From NCBI GenBank assembly GCA_014240165.1, contig JAAZXM010000002.1, forward strand, positions 81,851 to 145,850: DNA of 64,000 bases. Direction: 5' to 3'. Within the stretch, counting starts at the first letter, position 1. Each line of letters begins with the position of its first letter. The notes below the pieces were generated by a model. It ran no database searches. It saw only the letters and a program-made list of their open reading frames with translations, and was not told where the DNA came from. Made by a program: the position numbers and the translations under genes. Origin of the DNA: Myxococcales bacterium. Its GTDB lineage: Bacteria; Myxococcota_A; UBA9160; UBA4427. Shown here in pieces: positions 50,558 to 59,242 of this stretch.

Positions 50558-51118
50558 ATGCCTGGTTTTCCCCGGGATGAGATCGAGGAAATGGTAAACC
50601 GCTGGGTTGCGGCCAATGACGAAGCCGGGGAGAGCGGCGATTGGTCGAAGATGTCTTCCTTTTACACCGAAGACGCGGTGTATAGCTGGAACAACGGTCC
50701 GAAATGGGAATTCGTGGCTCGCGGCCGCCAGGAGATCCACGATTGGGTTTTCGGTACCGAGATGGCGGGGCTCGATCGTTGGACATACCCCTATATGCGC
50801 CGGCTCATCGACGATCAGAAAGGCGAGTTCCTGGGCATCTGGCGCCAGGTGGCGCCGGTGAATGATCCCGACGGCGTGCCCTACGAGATCCGCGGCACCG
50901 GCGGAAGCTGGTTCCGCTATGCGGGTGATTTCAAATGGAGCTGGCAACGTGATTTCTTCGACCACGCCAACGCCGGGGCTGTCTTTGGCGCCATGATGAA
51001 GAACGGTCAATTGTCGGAGCGGATGCAGGAGAGAATGAAGCTCGGGAGCCGGATGCCGGGCTGGACGCGGATGGAGGAATTTGACTGGTTCTCGACCCTG
51101 GAGGACCCGGATGCCTAG
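50558..51118 (+). CDS. NTF2/SnoaL-like protein
   Basis: A 186-residue protein with ATG after GAGGAG. It has the alpha+beta cone-fold layout: N-terminal helix VNRWVAANDEAGESGDWSKM, FYTEDAVYSWNNG, then WRYAG-like strands. SnoaL-like folds act as isomerases, dehydratases or hydrolases, or just bind ligands. It lies 69 bp after CYP51 and 20 bp before the next gene, so sterol-related ligands are plausible. Other such folds in the window are at 40450 (C-domain) and 62620. Confidence 0.75.
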   Translation: MPGFPRDEIEEMVNRWVAANDEAGESGDWSKMSSFYTEDAVYSWNNGPKWEFVARGRQEIHDWVFGTEMAGLDRWTYPYMRRLIDDQKGEFLGIWRQVAPVNDPDGVPYEIRGTGGSWFRYAGDFKWSWQRDFFDHANAGAVFGAMMKNGQLSERMQERMKLGSRMPGWTRMEEFDWFSTLEDPDA

Positions 51119-51138
51119 GCGAAGGGGGGCAGGATAGA

Positions 51139-52431
51139 GTGGCCTTGCTCGACGATTACGCCGGTCCCTTCGTGCCGGATGCGGAGCTTTCGAGATTTTC
51201 CCGCCAGGCCTTGGCGGTGCTGGGTCGTGAGTACCTCCTGAACGGTCATTTGCAGGATCGAGTGGGCCTTCCCCTGGTCGCCAAACAATTCGGTGGCAAC
51301 GCCTATGTGCGTTTTTCCATCGACGAGTGGATGGCGGCGAGCCCCGTGTACTCCCGGCGAATGCAGCGCGTCATGGGCTTCGAGGGGAACGATGTCGGAA
51401 CGGTCTTCAAGAATTTGCAGCTGGATATCGGCGCGCCGCATCAGTTCATGGATTTCCAATTTCAACTCGATGCAGCGGATTACGGCGAGTTCTGGCTGCC
51501 CCATTGTGGCGCCTTGCTCGATGTCGAGCCCTTCGGCGAGGAGCGCGTCCGGCTCATGTGCCACGACATCGAGGATCCAACCTTCGACGCCACCGCGGCA
51601 GCCGTTAACCCGCGGATGAAAATGCGTCCGATCCACCGGCCGCCGAGGGCATCTCTGGATGCCAAGCCCCATTGCCGATGGTCCGTCTTTATCGATGACG
51701 AGGCGGCACCCAACGAACCCCACCCGAATCTGGGCCGGGTGGAGGGCTCTCGCATAGGCGGAATCGCTGTCGCGGACCCCGAAGAGGATGCTGAGCCCGG
51801 GGGCTGGCAGGATTATTCCGGCGCCTTCGATCCGCTTTTTCAGCTCGAGGATTTCTCGCATCGGGCGCTGGTGGTGGTCAACCAGGAATTTGCGGTGCAG
51901 AGCCATTTGCTCGCGCGCTCGTTCATGCTTTGCGTGGCCCAGCGCTTGGGAGAGGCCCCTTCCGCGGAACTCGGCCGCGCCCAGTGGACGGGAATCGCGG
52001 CGCTGACCGCCGAACGTTTGCGGCGTGCCATGAAGATCCAGGGCGAGGGCATCGAGGATGTGGCCAAGATTTTTCAGATCCACCCCTGTTTCCACCCGAG
52101 GACCTACCTGGATTTCCGGGTGGAGATCACCGGCTCGCGGCGCGCCCGCTTGACCCTTGCCGATTGTCCAGCCCTGGCCGAAGGCGATGGCTATTCGTGG
52201 TTCGCCGGGTTGGGGCCCGAAGCGCATCCCGCCCTGGATGCCATTGCGCGGGCGATCAACCCCCGCGCGCATTGCCATCCGGTTTCCCCTGGCGAGGAAG
52301 GCGCCCTGGCCTGGGAAGTGGAAATCGATCCCGCTCGTGAACCCTCGCCCCCCCCAGCCGAGCTTCAGTTGGCCAAAATCAGCCGGGGGGCGAATTTTGA
52401 ATTCGAGCGGCGACGCCATCTGCGTGTCTGA
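51139..52431 (+). CDS. unrecognised protein with tandem duplicated domain
   Basis: A 430-residue cytosolic protein with GTG start after a GGGGGG-rich site. It is unlike families I know. Two halves align by eye: REYLLNGHL with QEFAVQSHL, a central helix GFEGNDVGTVFKNLQL with GEGIEDVAKIFQIHP, FMDFQFQLDA with YLDFRVEITG, and AAVNPRMKMRP with ARAINPRAHCHP. Each half ends in an NPR-x-H or NPRMK element and has conserved His/Cys positions that could bind metal. It sits between the NTF2-like gene and the SDR in the CYP51 unit, suggesting a role in the same pathway. Confidence 0.6.
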   Translation: MALLDDYAGPFVPDAELSRFSRQALAVLGREYLLNGHLQDRVGLPLVAKQFGGNAYVRFSIDEWMAASPVYSRRMQRVMGFEGNDVGTVFKNLQLDIGAPHQFMDFQFQLDAADYGEFWLPHCGALLDVEPFGEERVRLMCHDIEDPTFDATAAAVNPRMKMRPIHRPPRASLDAKPHCRWSVFIDDEAAPNEPHPNLGRVEGSRIGGIAVADPEEDAEPGGWQDYSGAFDPLFQLEDFSHRALVVVNQEFAVQSHLLARSFMLCVAQRLGEAPSAELGRAQWTGIAALTAERLRRAMKIQGEGIEDVAKIFQIHPCFHPRTYLDFRVEITGSRRARLTLADCPALAEGDGYSWFAGLGPEAHPALDAIARAINPRAHCHPVSPGEEGALAWEVEIDPAREPSPPPAELQLAKISRGANFEFERRRHLRV

Positions 52432-52467
52432 ACCGGCGAGGCTTGACCCTTTGCCAGGAGAAATACG

Positions 52468-53490
52468 ATGAAGGTCCTGGTCACCGGTGCGACGGGTTTT
52501 ATCGGCTACCACACCGCAGCGCGCTTGCACGCCGAGGGGCACAGGTTTCGTGCCCTGGTTCGCAGCCCCGAAAAAGCCAAGCGCGTACTCGGGCCCCTGG
52601 ATGTTCAAGCGGAGGATCTGATCCAGGGCGATATGACGGATCGGCTCGCGGTGGGGAGAGCGCTCGAAGGCGTAGATGCAGTGGTTCACGCGGCAGCGGG
52701 AGTTTCAGTGACGACCGGCCAGACGGATTTTTCTGAGAACCTCCAGGGGACCGAGAACGTGATGGGCGGAGCCCATGAGCGGGGTGTCCACGCGATTTTT
52801 ATTTCGAGTGTGACCGCGATTTTTGACCCGAAGCGGCCGCCCAGCGAAGCTTCGCCCCTGGTCCGAAGTCGTACGCATTATGGCCGCTCGAAAGCCGAAT
52901 GTGATGCCCGGGTTCGCGAGCTCCAAGAATCCGGCGCATCGGCTGCCATCATCTATCCACCCGGCGTAGTGGGACCCGATGACCCGGGCTTCAGCGAATC
53001 GGTCAAGGCCTATCGATCCTTTTTGCGAGGGACTCTGCGGAGCGAGGGCGGCAACCAGATGCTCGATGTCCGGGACCTGGCCCAGCTTCTGGTGGCCATG
53101 CTCGAGGCGCGCAGTTGTGGCCGAGTTGTTGCCGGCGGGCATTATTTCGATTGGGACGCTTTCACCGACCTGATCGAAGAAATATCCGGGGCGAGGATCC
53201 CCCGGATCGCGGCCCCAGGTTGGGTCCTTCGCCTGGCGGGCCGAACCCTCGATCAGGTGGCGCGAATCACGGGCAAGGCGATGCCCATGACGGGTGAAGG
53301 CGTCGAAATTGCGACTCGCTTTCCACGCATGACGGATTCAAAGTTGGTTTCCGATTTGGACATCGTTTGGCGCGAGCCCGACGCGACGCTCAGGGATCTC
53401 TATCGCTGGTTCGTCGAGGCCGGGAAATTGCCGGCTTCCGCCGTGCCGGCGCTCTTTCCTCCGAAAACAAGCCCTCCCCTCCCGGATTGA
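52468..53490 (+). CDS. NAD-dependent extended SDR (3-beta-hydroxysteroid dehydrogenase/epimerase-like)
   Basis: A 340-residue extended short-chain dehydrogenase. The nucleotide motif is VTGATGFIGYHTAARL, followed by the active-site SSVTAIF (Ser) and THYGRSKAE (YxxxK). The C-terminal half resembles the 3-beta-HSD/epimerase branch (TMATYR-like YPPGVVGPDD). In an operon context with CYP51, action on a sterol C3 hydroxyl or C4 carboxysterol is an attractive guess, but not proven. ATG 52468 follows AGGAG. Confidence 0.85.
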   Translation: MKVLVTGATGFIGYHTAARLHAEGHRFRALVRSPEKAKRVLGPLDVQAEDLIQGDMTDRLAVGRALEGVDAVVHAAAGVSVTTGQTDFSENLQGTENVMGGAHERGVHAIFISSVTAIFDPKRPPSEASPLVRSRTHYGRSKAECDARVRELQESGASAAIIYPPGVVGPDDPGFSESVKAYRSFLRGTLRSEGGNQMLDVRDLAQLLVAMLEARSCGRVVAGGHYFDWDAFTDLIEEISGARIPRIAAPGWVLRLAGRTLDQVARITGKAMPMTGEGVEIATRFPRMTDSKLVSDLDIVWREPDATLRDLYRWFVEAGKLPASAVPALFPPKTSPPLPD

Positions 53491-53667
53491 GCGGTTTGCG
53501 GCTCGAGGCCAACGCACGGGGGATTACCCTCCGCCCCGGCTTCTCTCGAGGTTGGCTTGGGAGAGCGGGGGCGTGGGCTAGTCTCATCTTTCACCGCGCC
53601 TAAAAATCAGGATGAGGCGAAATGGGATGACCGGTGGCCAAAGCCGCTGGGGGGAGGTCTGCAGCCA

Positions 53668-54159
53668 ATGCTTCGCAAGAGTCTCTTGGTGGGCTCCGCG
53701 GTTTTCCTTCTGATCCAACTCATCCCCTATGGGCGGAGTCACACCAATCCCAAGGTCGTTTCCGAACCCCGGTGGGACTCAGGGGCGACGCGGTCGCTCT
53801 TCTTCAAAGCGTGCGCGGATTGCCATAGCAACGAAACCACCTGGCCTGCCTACAGTTCTGTTGCGCCCGTATCTTGGCTCGTAACCCACGATGTGGAAGA
53901 GGGACGTTCGCATTTCAATGTCTCCGAGTGGGGGCCTGAGAGCGAGCATGGGGATGACGCAGCGGACATGCTCGCAGAGGGCGAGATGCCGCTGTGGATC
54001 TATCTCCCCTTCCACGCTGAAGCGCGGCTCTCAGCGGGCGAGAAGGAGAGCCTGGTCCGGGGCTTGAGGGCGACTTTCGAAGAGAACGACAGCCGATCGG
54101 GTCAAAAGGGCCATGGCCACGATGGTCACGACCACCACGGCCACGACCACCACCACTGA
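53668..54159 (+). CDS. haem-binding domain (CxxCH) protein with His-rich tail
   Basis: A 163-residue protein with an N-terminal hydrophobic anchor (residues 5-22) and the PF14376 haem-binding pattern: ACADCHSNETTWPAYSSVAPVSWLVTHDVEEGRSH. A paralog lies at 62109-62534. The C-terminus is unusual: residues 148-163 alternate Gly/Asp with ten His (for example GHGHDGHDHHGH), a probable metal-binding tail. The protein probably resides in the periplasm, tethered by the N-terminal helix. Confidence 0.83.
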   Translation: MLRKSLLVGSAVFLLIQLIPYGRSHTNPKVVSEPRWDSGATRSLFFKACADCHSNETTWPAYSSVAPVSWLVTHDVEEGRSHFNVSEWGPESEHGDDAADMLAEGEMPLWIYLPFHAEARLSAGEKESLVRGLRATFEENDSRSGQKGHGHDGHDHHGHDHHH

Positions 54160-54175
54160 GACCGCCCGCTTCGCC

Positions 54176-54195
54176 GCCAGCCCAACCGGGCTGGC
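54176..54195 (+). terminator. hairpin after haem-binding gene
   Basis: GCCAGCCC and GGGCTGGC pair perfectly over 8 bp around AACC, 16 bp after the stop codon. No T-run follows, so it may be a weak terminator or an mRNA end stabiliser. Confidence 0.4.
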
Positions 54196-54302
54196 AGGGC
54201 TCGCCGAGTGGCTGGGTAAGGGTGGCCTTGGTCCCTCTCTGAGGTTCTGTCGGCGGGAAGCCCCGGTAGGCGAGGGAGAAGAAAGGTATTCTTAGCCGCT
54301 GG

Positions 54303-55280
54303 ATGTCAGACGAAACCTCTCCTCTTTCCGAAGCCCACGATGATGACTCGCCGGTTTCCCTTGCGCCGGGAAACCGGCTGAAGGCTGTTGCGCCCTGGCT
54401 CGGGGCAATTGGGATATTCGCCTATCTCTTCTGGGATGTTCCCTTCGACGAAGCCTGGGAAGCCGCTCAGAACGCGCGCCTGGATCTCTTCGTTCCGGAA
54501 ATTCTGGTCGCCGTGATCTTCTGGTTTCTTCTCGACTCCCGGGCCCTCGCCTACCTGTTGACCCGCTTCAACACCCCGGTGAGTTGGCCGGAAGCGCGGT
54601 CGATTCGGGGCGTGACCTATCTCGTCACGGTACTCAATTGGAATGTGGGCACCGCGGCGATCGTATTACACCTGCGCCGATCCAAGAACGTCCCCGCGCT
54701 GGAGTCCACGAGTTCGCTCTTCTTTTATGGGAATTGCGATGCCCTTCTCCTGATGGGCTTGACCCTGGTGGGCGCGACGGCGTTTTCTGATTCGGCCACT
54801 CTGGAGACGATTCGAAAATTCGCCTCGATCGCGTTCGCCGTCCAGTTGGGCCTCTTCTTTCTATTGGCCGCTTCATTTCCAGCCTGGGGCTGGCTCGGCA
54901 AGATGCGCAAGGCGGCCCTGGTACGCAGCTATCGCCTGGCCACCCTACGCGATTTCTCGATCGTGCTCGGCATCAAGTTTTTCTACTTCATGGGTTTTTT
55001 GTGGATCTTCTGGGCAGGCAGCCATGCGTTCGGAATCGAGATTCCCTTTTCGCTCGCCATGGCGTCGGCTCCCGCCATCATGATGGTGGCAGCGCTTCCT
55101 ATTTCGCCCGCGGGCCTGGGAACCCAGGCCGCCGCCATGGTCTTCTTCTGGTCGGATTACGGCGAAAAGGCCGAGATTCTTGCTTTCGGCATGGTCTTTC
55201 CCATTGCGCTCACCCTGGCGCGTTGCCTGCTCGGCCTTCCCTACCTCAAAGATCTTCGCTCCCTGCGCCAGGCGGATTGA
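54303..55280 (+). CDS. LPG synthase/flippase-like membrane protein
   Basis: A 325-residue membrane protein with an acidic N-terminal tail (SDETSPLSEAHDDD) and around eight hydrophobic helices. PISPAGLGTQAAAMVFFW near the end matches the LPG_synthase_TM/YbhN family (PF03706). Members include flippases and aminoacyl-lipid synthase membrane halves. No aminoacyl domain follows, so a lipid-related transporter is likely. It precedes a VOC gene by 28 bp. Confidence 0.7.
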   Translation: MSDETSPLSEAHDDDSPVSLAPGNRLKAVAPWLGAIGIFAYLFWDVPFDEAWEAAQNARLDLFVPEILVAVIFWFLLDSRALAYLLTRFNTPVSWPEARSIRGVTYLVTVLNWNVGTAAIVLHLRRSKNVPALESTSSLFFYGNCDALLLMGLTLVGATAFSDSATLETIRKFASIAFAVQLGLFFLLAASFPAWGWLGKMRKAALVRSYRLATLRDFSIVLGIKFFYFMGFLWIFWAGSHAFGIEIPFSLAMASAPAIMMVAALPISPAGLGTQAAAMVFFWSDYGEKAEILAFGMVFPIALTLARCLLGLPYLKDLRSLRQAD

Positions 55281-55308
55281 CGCGCGCTTCACCCAGAGGA
55301 GATTTGGC

Positions 55309-55749
55309 ATGATGACTTCGAAGCTTCAAGGCAGTGTCCTCATTCCCTCGCTTCGCTTCCACGATGCCCCGGCGGCGATCAAGTGGCTCTGCGAGGTGTT
55401 CGGTTTCGAGGAGCACCTGGTGGTGCCCGGTGAAATAGAGGGAACGGTTGCTCATGCCGAATTGGTGATGGGAAACGGCATGGTCATGTTGGGTTCGGCA
55501 GAATCTCACGGAGGCAATGCCTTTGATCGCAAGGTCAGGCCCGCGGCCGACTTGAAGGGCAAGACCAACCAATCGATCTACGTTCGGGTGGATGACGCCG
55601 ACGCGCACTATGCCCGGGCAAAAGCGGCGGGAGCCGAGATCCTTCTGGATATCGAGGATCAACATTACGGCGGGCGCGGTTATAGTTGTCTCGATCTCGA
55701 CGGAAACGTCTGGAGCTTCGGAACGTTCGACCCCTGGAAGAATGGATAG
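55309..55749 (+). CDS. VOC-family (PhnB/glyoxalase-like) protein
   Basis: A 146-residue VOC protein with ATG after AGAGGAG. The signature is LIPSLRFHDAPAAIKWLCEVFGF, then VDDADAHYARAKAAGAE and DLDGNVWSFGTF. This is the PhnB-like group often found with resistance or isomerase activity. No substrate can be given. Confidence 0.85.
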   Translation: MMTSKLQGSVLIPSLRFHDAPAAIKWLCEVFGFEEHLVVPGEIEGTVAHAELVMGNGMVMLGSAESHGGNAFDRKVRPAADLKGKTNQSIYVRVDDADAHYARAKAAGAEILLDIEDQHYGGRGYSCLDLDGNVWSFGTFDPWKNG

Positions 55750-55843
55750 CGCCCCTTCGCCGGCCTGATCGAGCCGAGCCCGGTTTGCTGCTTCGAGCCC
55801 GGGTGGCCCTGGGCTCGCGATTCGAATCGCTCCGACTCTGACT

Positions 55844-56311
55844 TCAGGCTTCGGCGGGACGAATCGGAAGCACCGCGCTCTTTTGAACGGTTCGCAGCGC
55901 GAAACTCGAATGCACCCGGGCGACGCCGGGCAGCCGGGTCAACTGCTGGCTGTGGATCCGCTCGAAATCCTCGGTGTCCGCCACCACGACCCGGAGCAGG
56001 TAATCGAATTCCCCGGTCATCAGGTAGCAGTCCATCACTTCGGGAACCGCCCGGACCGCGTCCTCGAAGACCTGCAATTCGTCCTGATCCTGGCGCTCGA
56101 GGGTGATGCTGACGAAAACAATCCCGGATAGACCTGCTTTATGGGGGTCCACCCGGGCCGAGTAGCCCTCGATCAGCCCCTCATTCTCCAGCGAGCGGAC
56201 CCTTCTCAGGCAGGCCGACTCGGACAGGTGCACCCGCTCGGCCAATTGAACGTTGGCGATGCGTCCCTCGTGCTGAAGCTCCGCGAGAATGGCTCTGTCG
56301 AAATTGTCCAT
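55844..56311 (-). CDS. Lrp/AsnC-family transcriptional regulator
   Basis: A 155-residue regulator. The HTH is NVQLAERVHLSESACLRRVRSLENEGLI, followed by the RAM effector domain with RDPHKAGLSG-like start (VDPHKAGLSGIVFVSI) and FDYLLRVVV. ATG 56311 was chosen; a TTG three codons earlier is possible. It is divergent from the alanine dehydrogenase gene, the usual arrangement for an alanine-responsive Lrp that activates ald. Confidence 0.9.
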   Translation of the reverse strand: MDNFDRAILAELQHEGRIANVQLAERVHLSESACLRRVRSLENEGLIEGYSARVDPHKAGLSGIVFVSITLERQDQDELQVFEDAVRAVPEVMDCYLMTGEFDYLLRVVVADTEDFERIHSQQLTRLPGVARVHSSFALRTVQKSAVLPIRPAEA

Positions 56312-56467
56312 TTGACGCAAGATATCACCAAAATAAGCATAGATCTAGACAGAAAATGCTGTATATGGTCCATAAATCATTGAATTCGCAAGATAAAGTT
56401 CTGATTGGTCGCGTAAAGTTGTGTGGTCTGGTGTCGCGACAAACCCCGCTTCGGAAAGGAATTCGCC
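56312..56467. promoter_or_regulatory. AT-rich Lrp/ald divergent promoter region
   Basis: This 156-bp region is the most AT-rich in this part of the window (56318-56415). It has repeated ATA/TGTATATGG- and CCATAAAT-like elements where an Lrp protein would be expected to bind at several sites. Individual sites cannot be fixed by eye. Confidence 0.4.
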
Positions 56468-57541
56468 ATGAATATTGGAGTCCCGAAGGAGATCAAGGTC
56501 CACGAATACCGGGTGGGGATCGTGCCCTCGGGCGTGCGCGATCTGCTTGCCGCAGGCCATCGCGTTTGGGTGGAGACGGGCGCGGGGGAGGGAATCGGTT
56601 TTACCGATGCCGACTATGTCAAAGCGGGCGCACGCATTGCCGCCGACGCCGAGGAGGCCTTCGCGGCCGGTGATCTGATCGTGAAGGTCAAGGAACCCCA
56701 ACTCGAGGAGTGCAAGCGGCTTCGTCCCGATCAGGTTCTGTTCACCTACCTCCACCTGGCCGCCGACCCGGACCAGGCGGCGGCTCTCTGCGAGTCGGGT
56801 GTGACCGCAATTGCGTACGAGACAGTGACCGCCGCCGATGGTTCACTTCCTCTTCTCACGCCCATGAGTGAAGTGGCCGGGCGCATGTCGGTGCAAGTCG
56901 GGGCGGCGAATCTTCAGAAGGCGGCAGGCGGTCTTGGGGTATTGCTCGGCGGCGTTCCCGGTGTTGCTCCCGCGAAGGTCGTGATCCTTGGAGGCGGGGT
57001 TGCGGGAACCAATGCCGCCGAAATCGCCGTGGGCATGCAGGCCGATGTTACGGTGGTCGATCGTTCTGCAAAGCGGCTTCGTGAACTGGCGACCCAATTC
57101 GAAGGCCGAATCAAGACAGCGTATTCAACTGAGGATACGTTGGATCGCCTGGTGGTTTCTGCCGATCTGGTTATCGGCGCGGTTCTTATACCGGGGGCTA
57201 CGGCGCCTCGACTGGTGAGCCGCGGAATGGTCAAGCGCATGAAGCCTGGCTCTGTTCTTGTCGACATTTCGATCGACCAGGGCGGGTGTTTCGAGACCAG
57301 TCGACCGACCAGCCATGCAGAGCCGACATTTGTCGTCGACGACGTCGTTCATTATTGCGTGAGTAATATGCCTGGGGGCGTCCCGCGGACTTCGACCTTT
57401 GCACTCGCCAACGCGACGTTTCCTTTTATCCGGGCCCTGGCGGATCACGGCTGGGAAGAAGCCTTTGCTCGAGACGCTCATCTCGCGGCGGGCTTGAACG
57501 TGCAGGCAGGCAAGCTCAAGCACGAGGCGCTCTTGGGCTGA
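56468..57541 (+). CDS. ald: alanine dehydrogenase
   Basis: A 357-residue enzyme that converts L-alanine to pyruvate and NH3 with NAD+. N-terminal MNIGVPKEIKVHEYRVGI, the substrate-lysine region VKVKEPQ and the Rossmann motif ILGGGVAGTNAAEIAVGM are diagnostic, as is VDISIDQGGCFETSRPTSH. ATG 56468 follows GGAAAGG. It is slightly shorter than the usual 370 residues but lacks nothing obvious. It is controlled by the divergent Lrp. It allows growth on alanine or fixes ammonia. Confidence 0.95.
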   Translation: MNIGVPKEIKVHEYRVGIVPSGVRDLLAAGHRVWVETGAGEGIGFTDADYVKAGARIAADAEEAFAAGDLIVKVKEPQLEECKRLRPDQVLFTYLHLAADPDQAAALCESGVTAIAYETVTAADGSLPLLTPMSEVAGRMSVQVGAANLQKAAGGLGVLLGGVPGVAPAKVVILGGGVAGTNAAEIAVGMQADVTVVDRSAKRLRELATQFEGRIKTAYSTEDTLDRLVVSADLVIGAVLIPGATAPRLVSRGMVKRMKPGSVLVDISIDQGGCFETSRPTSHAEPTFVVDDVVHYCVSNMPGGVPRTSTFALANATFPFIRALADHGWEEAFARDAHLAAGLNVQAGKLKHEALLG

Positions 57542-57780
57542 GCGCGGTTCGCGAAAAAAACAACGCCCATCTCGCGTACGTTTTCTTCGGGCTGGTTTCC
57601 GCCTGTTGATGAATTGTCTTTACCGGCTGCAGGGGACGCATCAGTCCGCGAAGCTCGGTCGACCTGCCCTCGTGGTCGCGCTCAAGGACATCGACTCTGT
57701 TGATGCCCTTGCCTGGCCCCGTGCTTTCGAATGCGAGATTTCGGAACAGTCGCCGAGGGCGACCCGCTTGCCCTCTCGCT

Positions 57781-58005
57781 ATGCGGCGCCCTTTCACCCG
57801 CTGCTTGTCCTCCCTGCTCGCCCTCCTTGCTCGCCCTCCTTGCTCGCCCTCCTTGTTCGTGCTCCTTGTTCGCGCGGGTGCGAGTTGTGGCGGTGAGGCC
57901 GAGCAATGTGATCTCGCGGCCCTGATGGGGGGCGCGGGCCACCGGGAGGATCCGAAGCCTCGTCTTTCCCAGGTGCAAATGGAGCGCGCCAAGAAGCTTT
58001 TTTAA
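57781..58005 (+). CDS. possible small secreted protein, repeat-bearing signal peptide
   Basis: A 74-residue frame starts at ATG 57781 without a clear ribosome site. MRRPFTRCLSSLL begins a hydrophobic leader, then the 13-bp repeat lengthens it, and the rest is GASCGGEAEQCDLAALMGG...ERAKKLF. If three of the repeats were removed, the leader would read LLALLVRAGASCGG, a good lipoprotein-like signal. I cannot exclude a minus-strand alternative across the same bases. The 239 bp before it (57542-57780) hold no gene I can support. Confidence 0.35.
   Translation: MRRPFTRCLSSLLALLARPPCSPSLFVLLVRAGASCGGEAEQCDLAALMGGAGHREDPKPRLSQVQMERAKKLF
57802..57877 (+). repeat. 13-bp tandem repeat, three perfect and three degenerate copies
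   Basis: TGCTCGCCCTCCT is repeated perfectly at 57815-57827, 57828-57840 and 57841-57853. A degenerate copy lies before (57802-57814) and two after (57854-57866 and a partial from 57867). The unit is not a multiple of three, so each gain or loss shifts the frame of the small ORF that contains it. Confidence 0.85.
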
Positions 58006-58256
58006 CGGGGACTTATGCCCCTTTTCAAGAAATTGCTCGATCTGGTGCTTCGCGCTTATGGGCAGACCAGGCCGGTCTGATGGGGCTGGATCCGCTTCGG
58101 CGCGCGGGCGCCCGGGGCCGGGGATGACGCGCCCGCACCGGGTGCGGTTTAAGTTGAGTGCGTCCGGCTACCCTGGGCTCGGTTTGGCCGAAGGGGGCTT
58201 GTGTCCGGCTCCGGGTTCCCTGTTCGGGCTGTCGATCCGATTGCCAGGAGACCGCG

Positions 58257-58787
58257 ATGCGAATTCAGCTTGAGAAGCCCAGCTTGAAACGCGAAGAGGA
58301 GTTCATTGCGGCAACCCGGCGTAGCCGCCGATTTTTTGCGGGTTTTGTCAGCCCGCCTTCTTCGAGTCTCGACTACCGGGAGTATGTGAAGCGGTGTCGA
58401 TCTTCGAATTGTGAAGGCAGGCTGGTCGTATCATTGGAATCGAACGAACTGCTCGGTGTCGTGAATTTGAACGAGATCGTTCGTCGGTCTTTCCAGTCGG
58501 GGTTTCTCGGTTACTATGCTTTTTCTCCTCACGGTGGCCGCGGTTATATGCGCGAAGCGCTGCAGGGTTTCCTGGTAGAGGTGTTCGGAAACCTTTCCCT
58601 TCATCGTGTCGAAGCCAATATCCAGCCCGGGAATGAAAAGTCGATCGAATTGGTTCGGTCCTTGGGGTTCCGTCTGGAGGGATTGTCGCCTCGCTATCTC
58701 AAGATCGCCGCTCGCTGGTGTGATCATGAGCGTTGGGCACTTCTTGTAGAAGATTGGAAAGAAGCCAAAGGAGGGTCAAAGAAGTGA
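58257..58787 (+). CDS. RimJ/RimL-type GNAT acetyltransferase
   Basis: A 176-residue acetyltransferase. N-terminal substrate part ends in FVSPPSSSLDYREYVKRC; the acetyl-CoA site is GRGYMREALQGFLVEVF (variant of Q/RxxGxG/A), followed by HRVEANIQPGNEKSIELVRSLGF. This is the ribosomal-protein-alanine acetyltransferase family. ATG 58257 follows CAGGAGA. Its TGA overlaps the next GTG start by 4 bp. The 251 bp before it show only chance frames, including a 21-codon frame from 58015. Confidence 0.88.
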   Translation: MRIQLEKPSLKREEEFIAATRRSRRFFAGFVSPPSSSLDYREYVKRCRSSNCEGRLVVSLESNELLGVVNLNEIVRRSFQSGFLGYYAFSPHGGRGYMREALQGFLVEVFGNLSLHRVEANIQPGNEKSIELVRSLGFRLEGLSPRYLKIAARWCDHERWALLVEDWKEAKGGSKK

Positions 58788-59083
58788 TTCTTGAGTCAGT
58801 GATTTTAGACGTGAGGGCGGGGGAGGAAAAATCCTTCGAATCGGCTTTCGCGGAAGCCCAGAAAATTGTGGCCGCGATGCCAGGCTATCTTTCACATGAA
58901 CTGCTGGGATGCATTGAGACCAAAGGAAGGTATTTGCTTCAAATTCGCTGGACGGATCTCGAAGCCCATACGGAGGGCTTTCGGGGTTCGCCGGAATATC
59001 AGCGCTGGAAAGAGCTCCTGCATTCCTTCTACGAAATCTTTCCGACCGTCGAGCACTATGATCCTATCCTTGGAGGAGAGTGA
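58784..59083 (+). CDS. antibiotic biosynthesis monooxygenase (ABM)-domain protein
   Basis: A 99-residue ferredoxin-like fold protein. The GTG start overlaps the upstream stop (GTGA), showing coupling. Landmarks are ILDVRAGEEKSFESAFAEA, MPGYLSHELLGC and YLLQIRWTDLEAHTEGFRGSPEYQRWKELLH, typical of ABM/YgiN-like monooxygenases. They often oxidise quinols or small phenolics without cofactors. Its coupling to a GNAT is unusual. Confidence 0.8.
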   Translation: MILESVILDVRAGEEKSFESAFAEAQKIVAAMPGYLSHELLGCIETKGRYLLQIRWTDLEAHTEGFRGSPEYQRWKELLHSFYEIFPTVEHYDPILGGE

Positions 59084-59242
59084 AGGCTCCAGAGAAGAGT
59101 TCTCAAACGGGTCCGAAGCGGGGCGCGATTAGAAAATGCGCGCTTGCACAACGGGGCTGTGTGTCGTGTACTTTGCGTTTGCAACCGATCGAATCGAGAG
59201 AGCGAAGGGTCGTCAGCCAATGCGATCCGAAGGAGGAAAGAC

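Noticed and set aside
57516-57992. 158-residue minus frame across the 13-bp repeat
   Set aside because: Low-complexity EGEQGGRARR repeats dominate and no family is seen; retained only as an alternative in the small-ORF entry.
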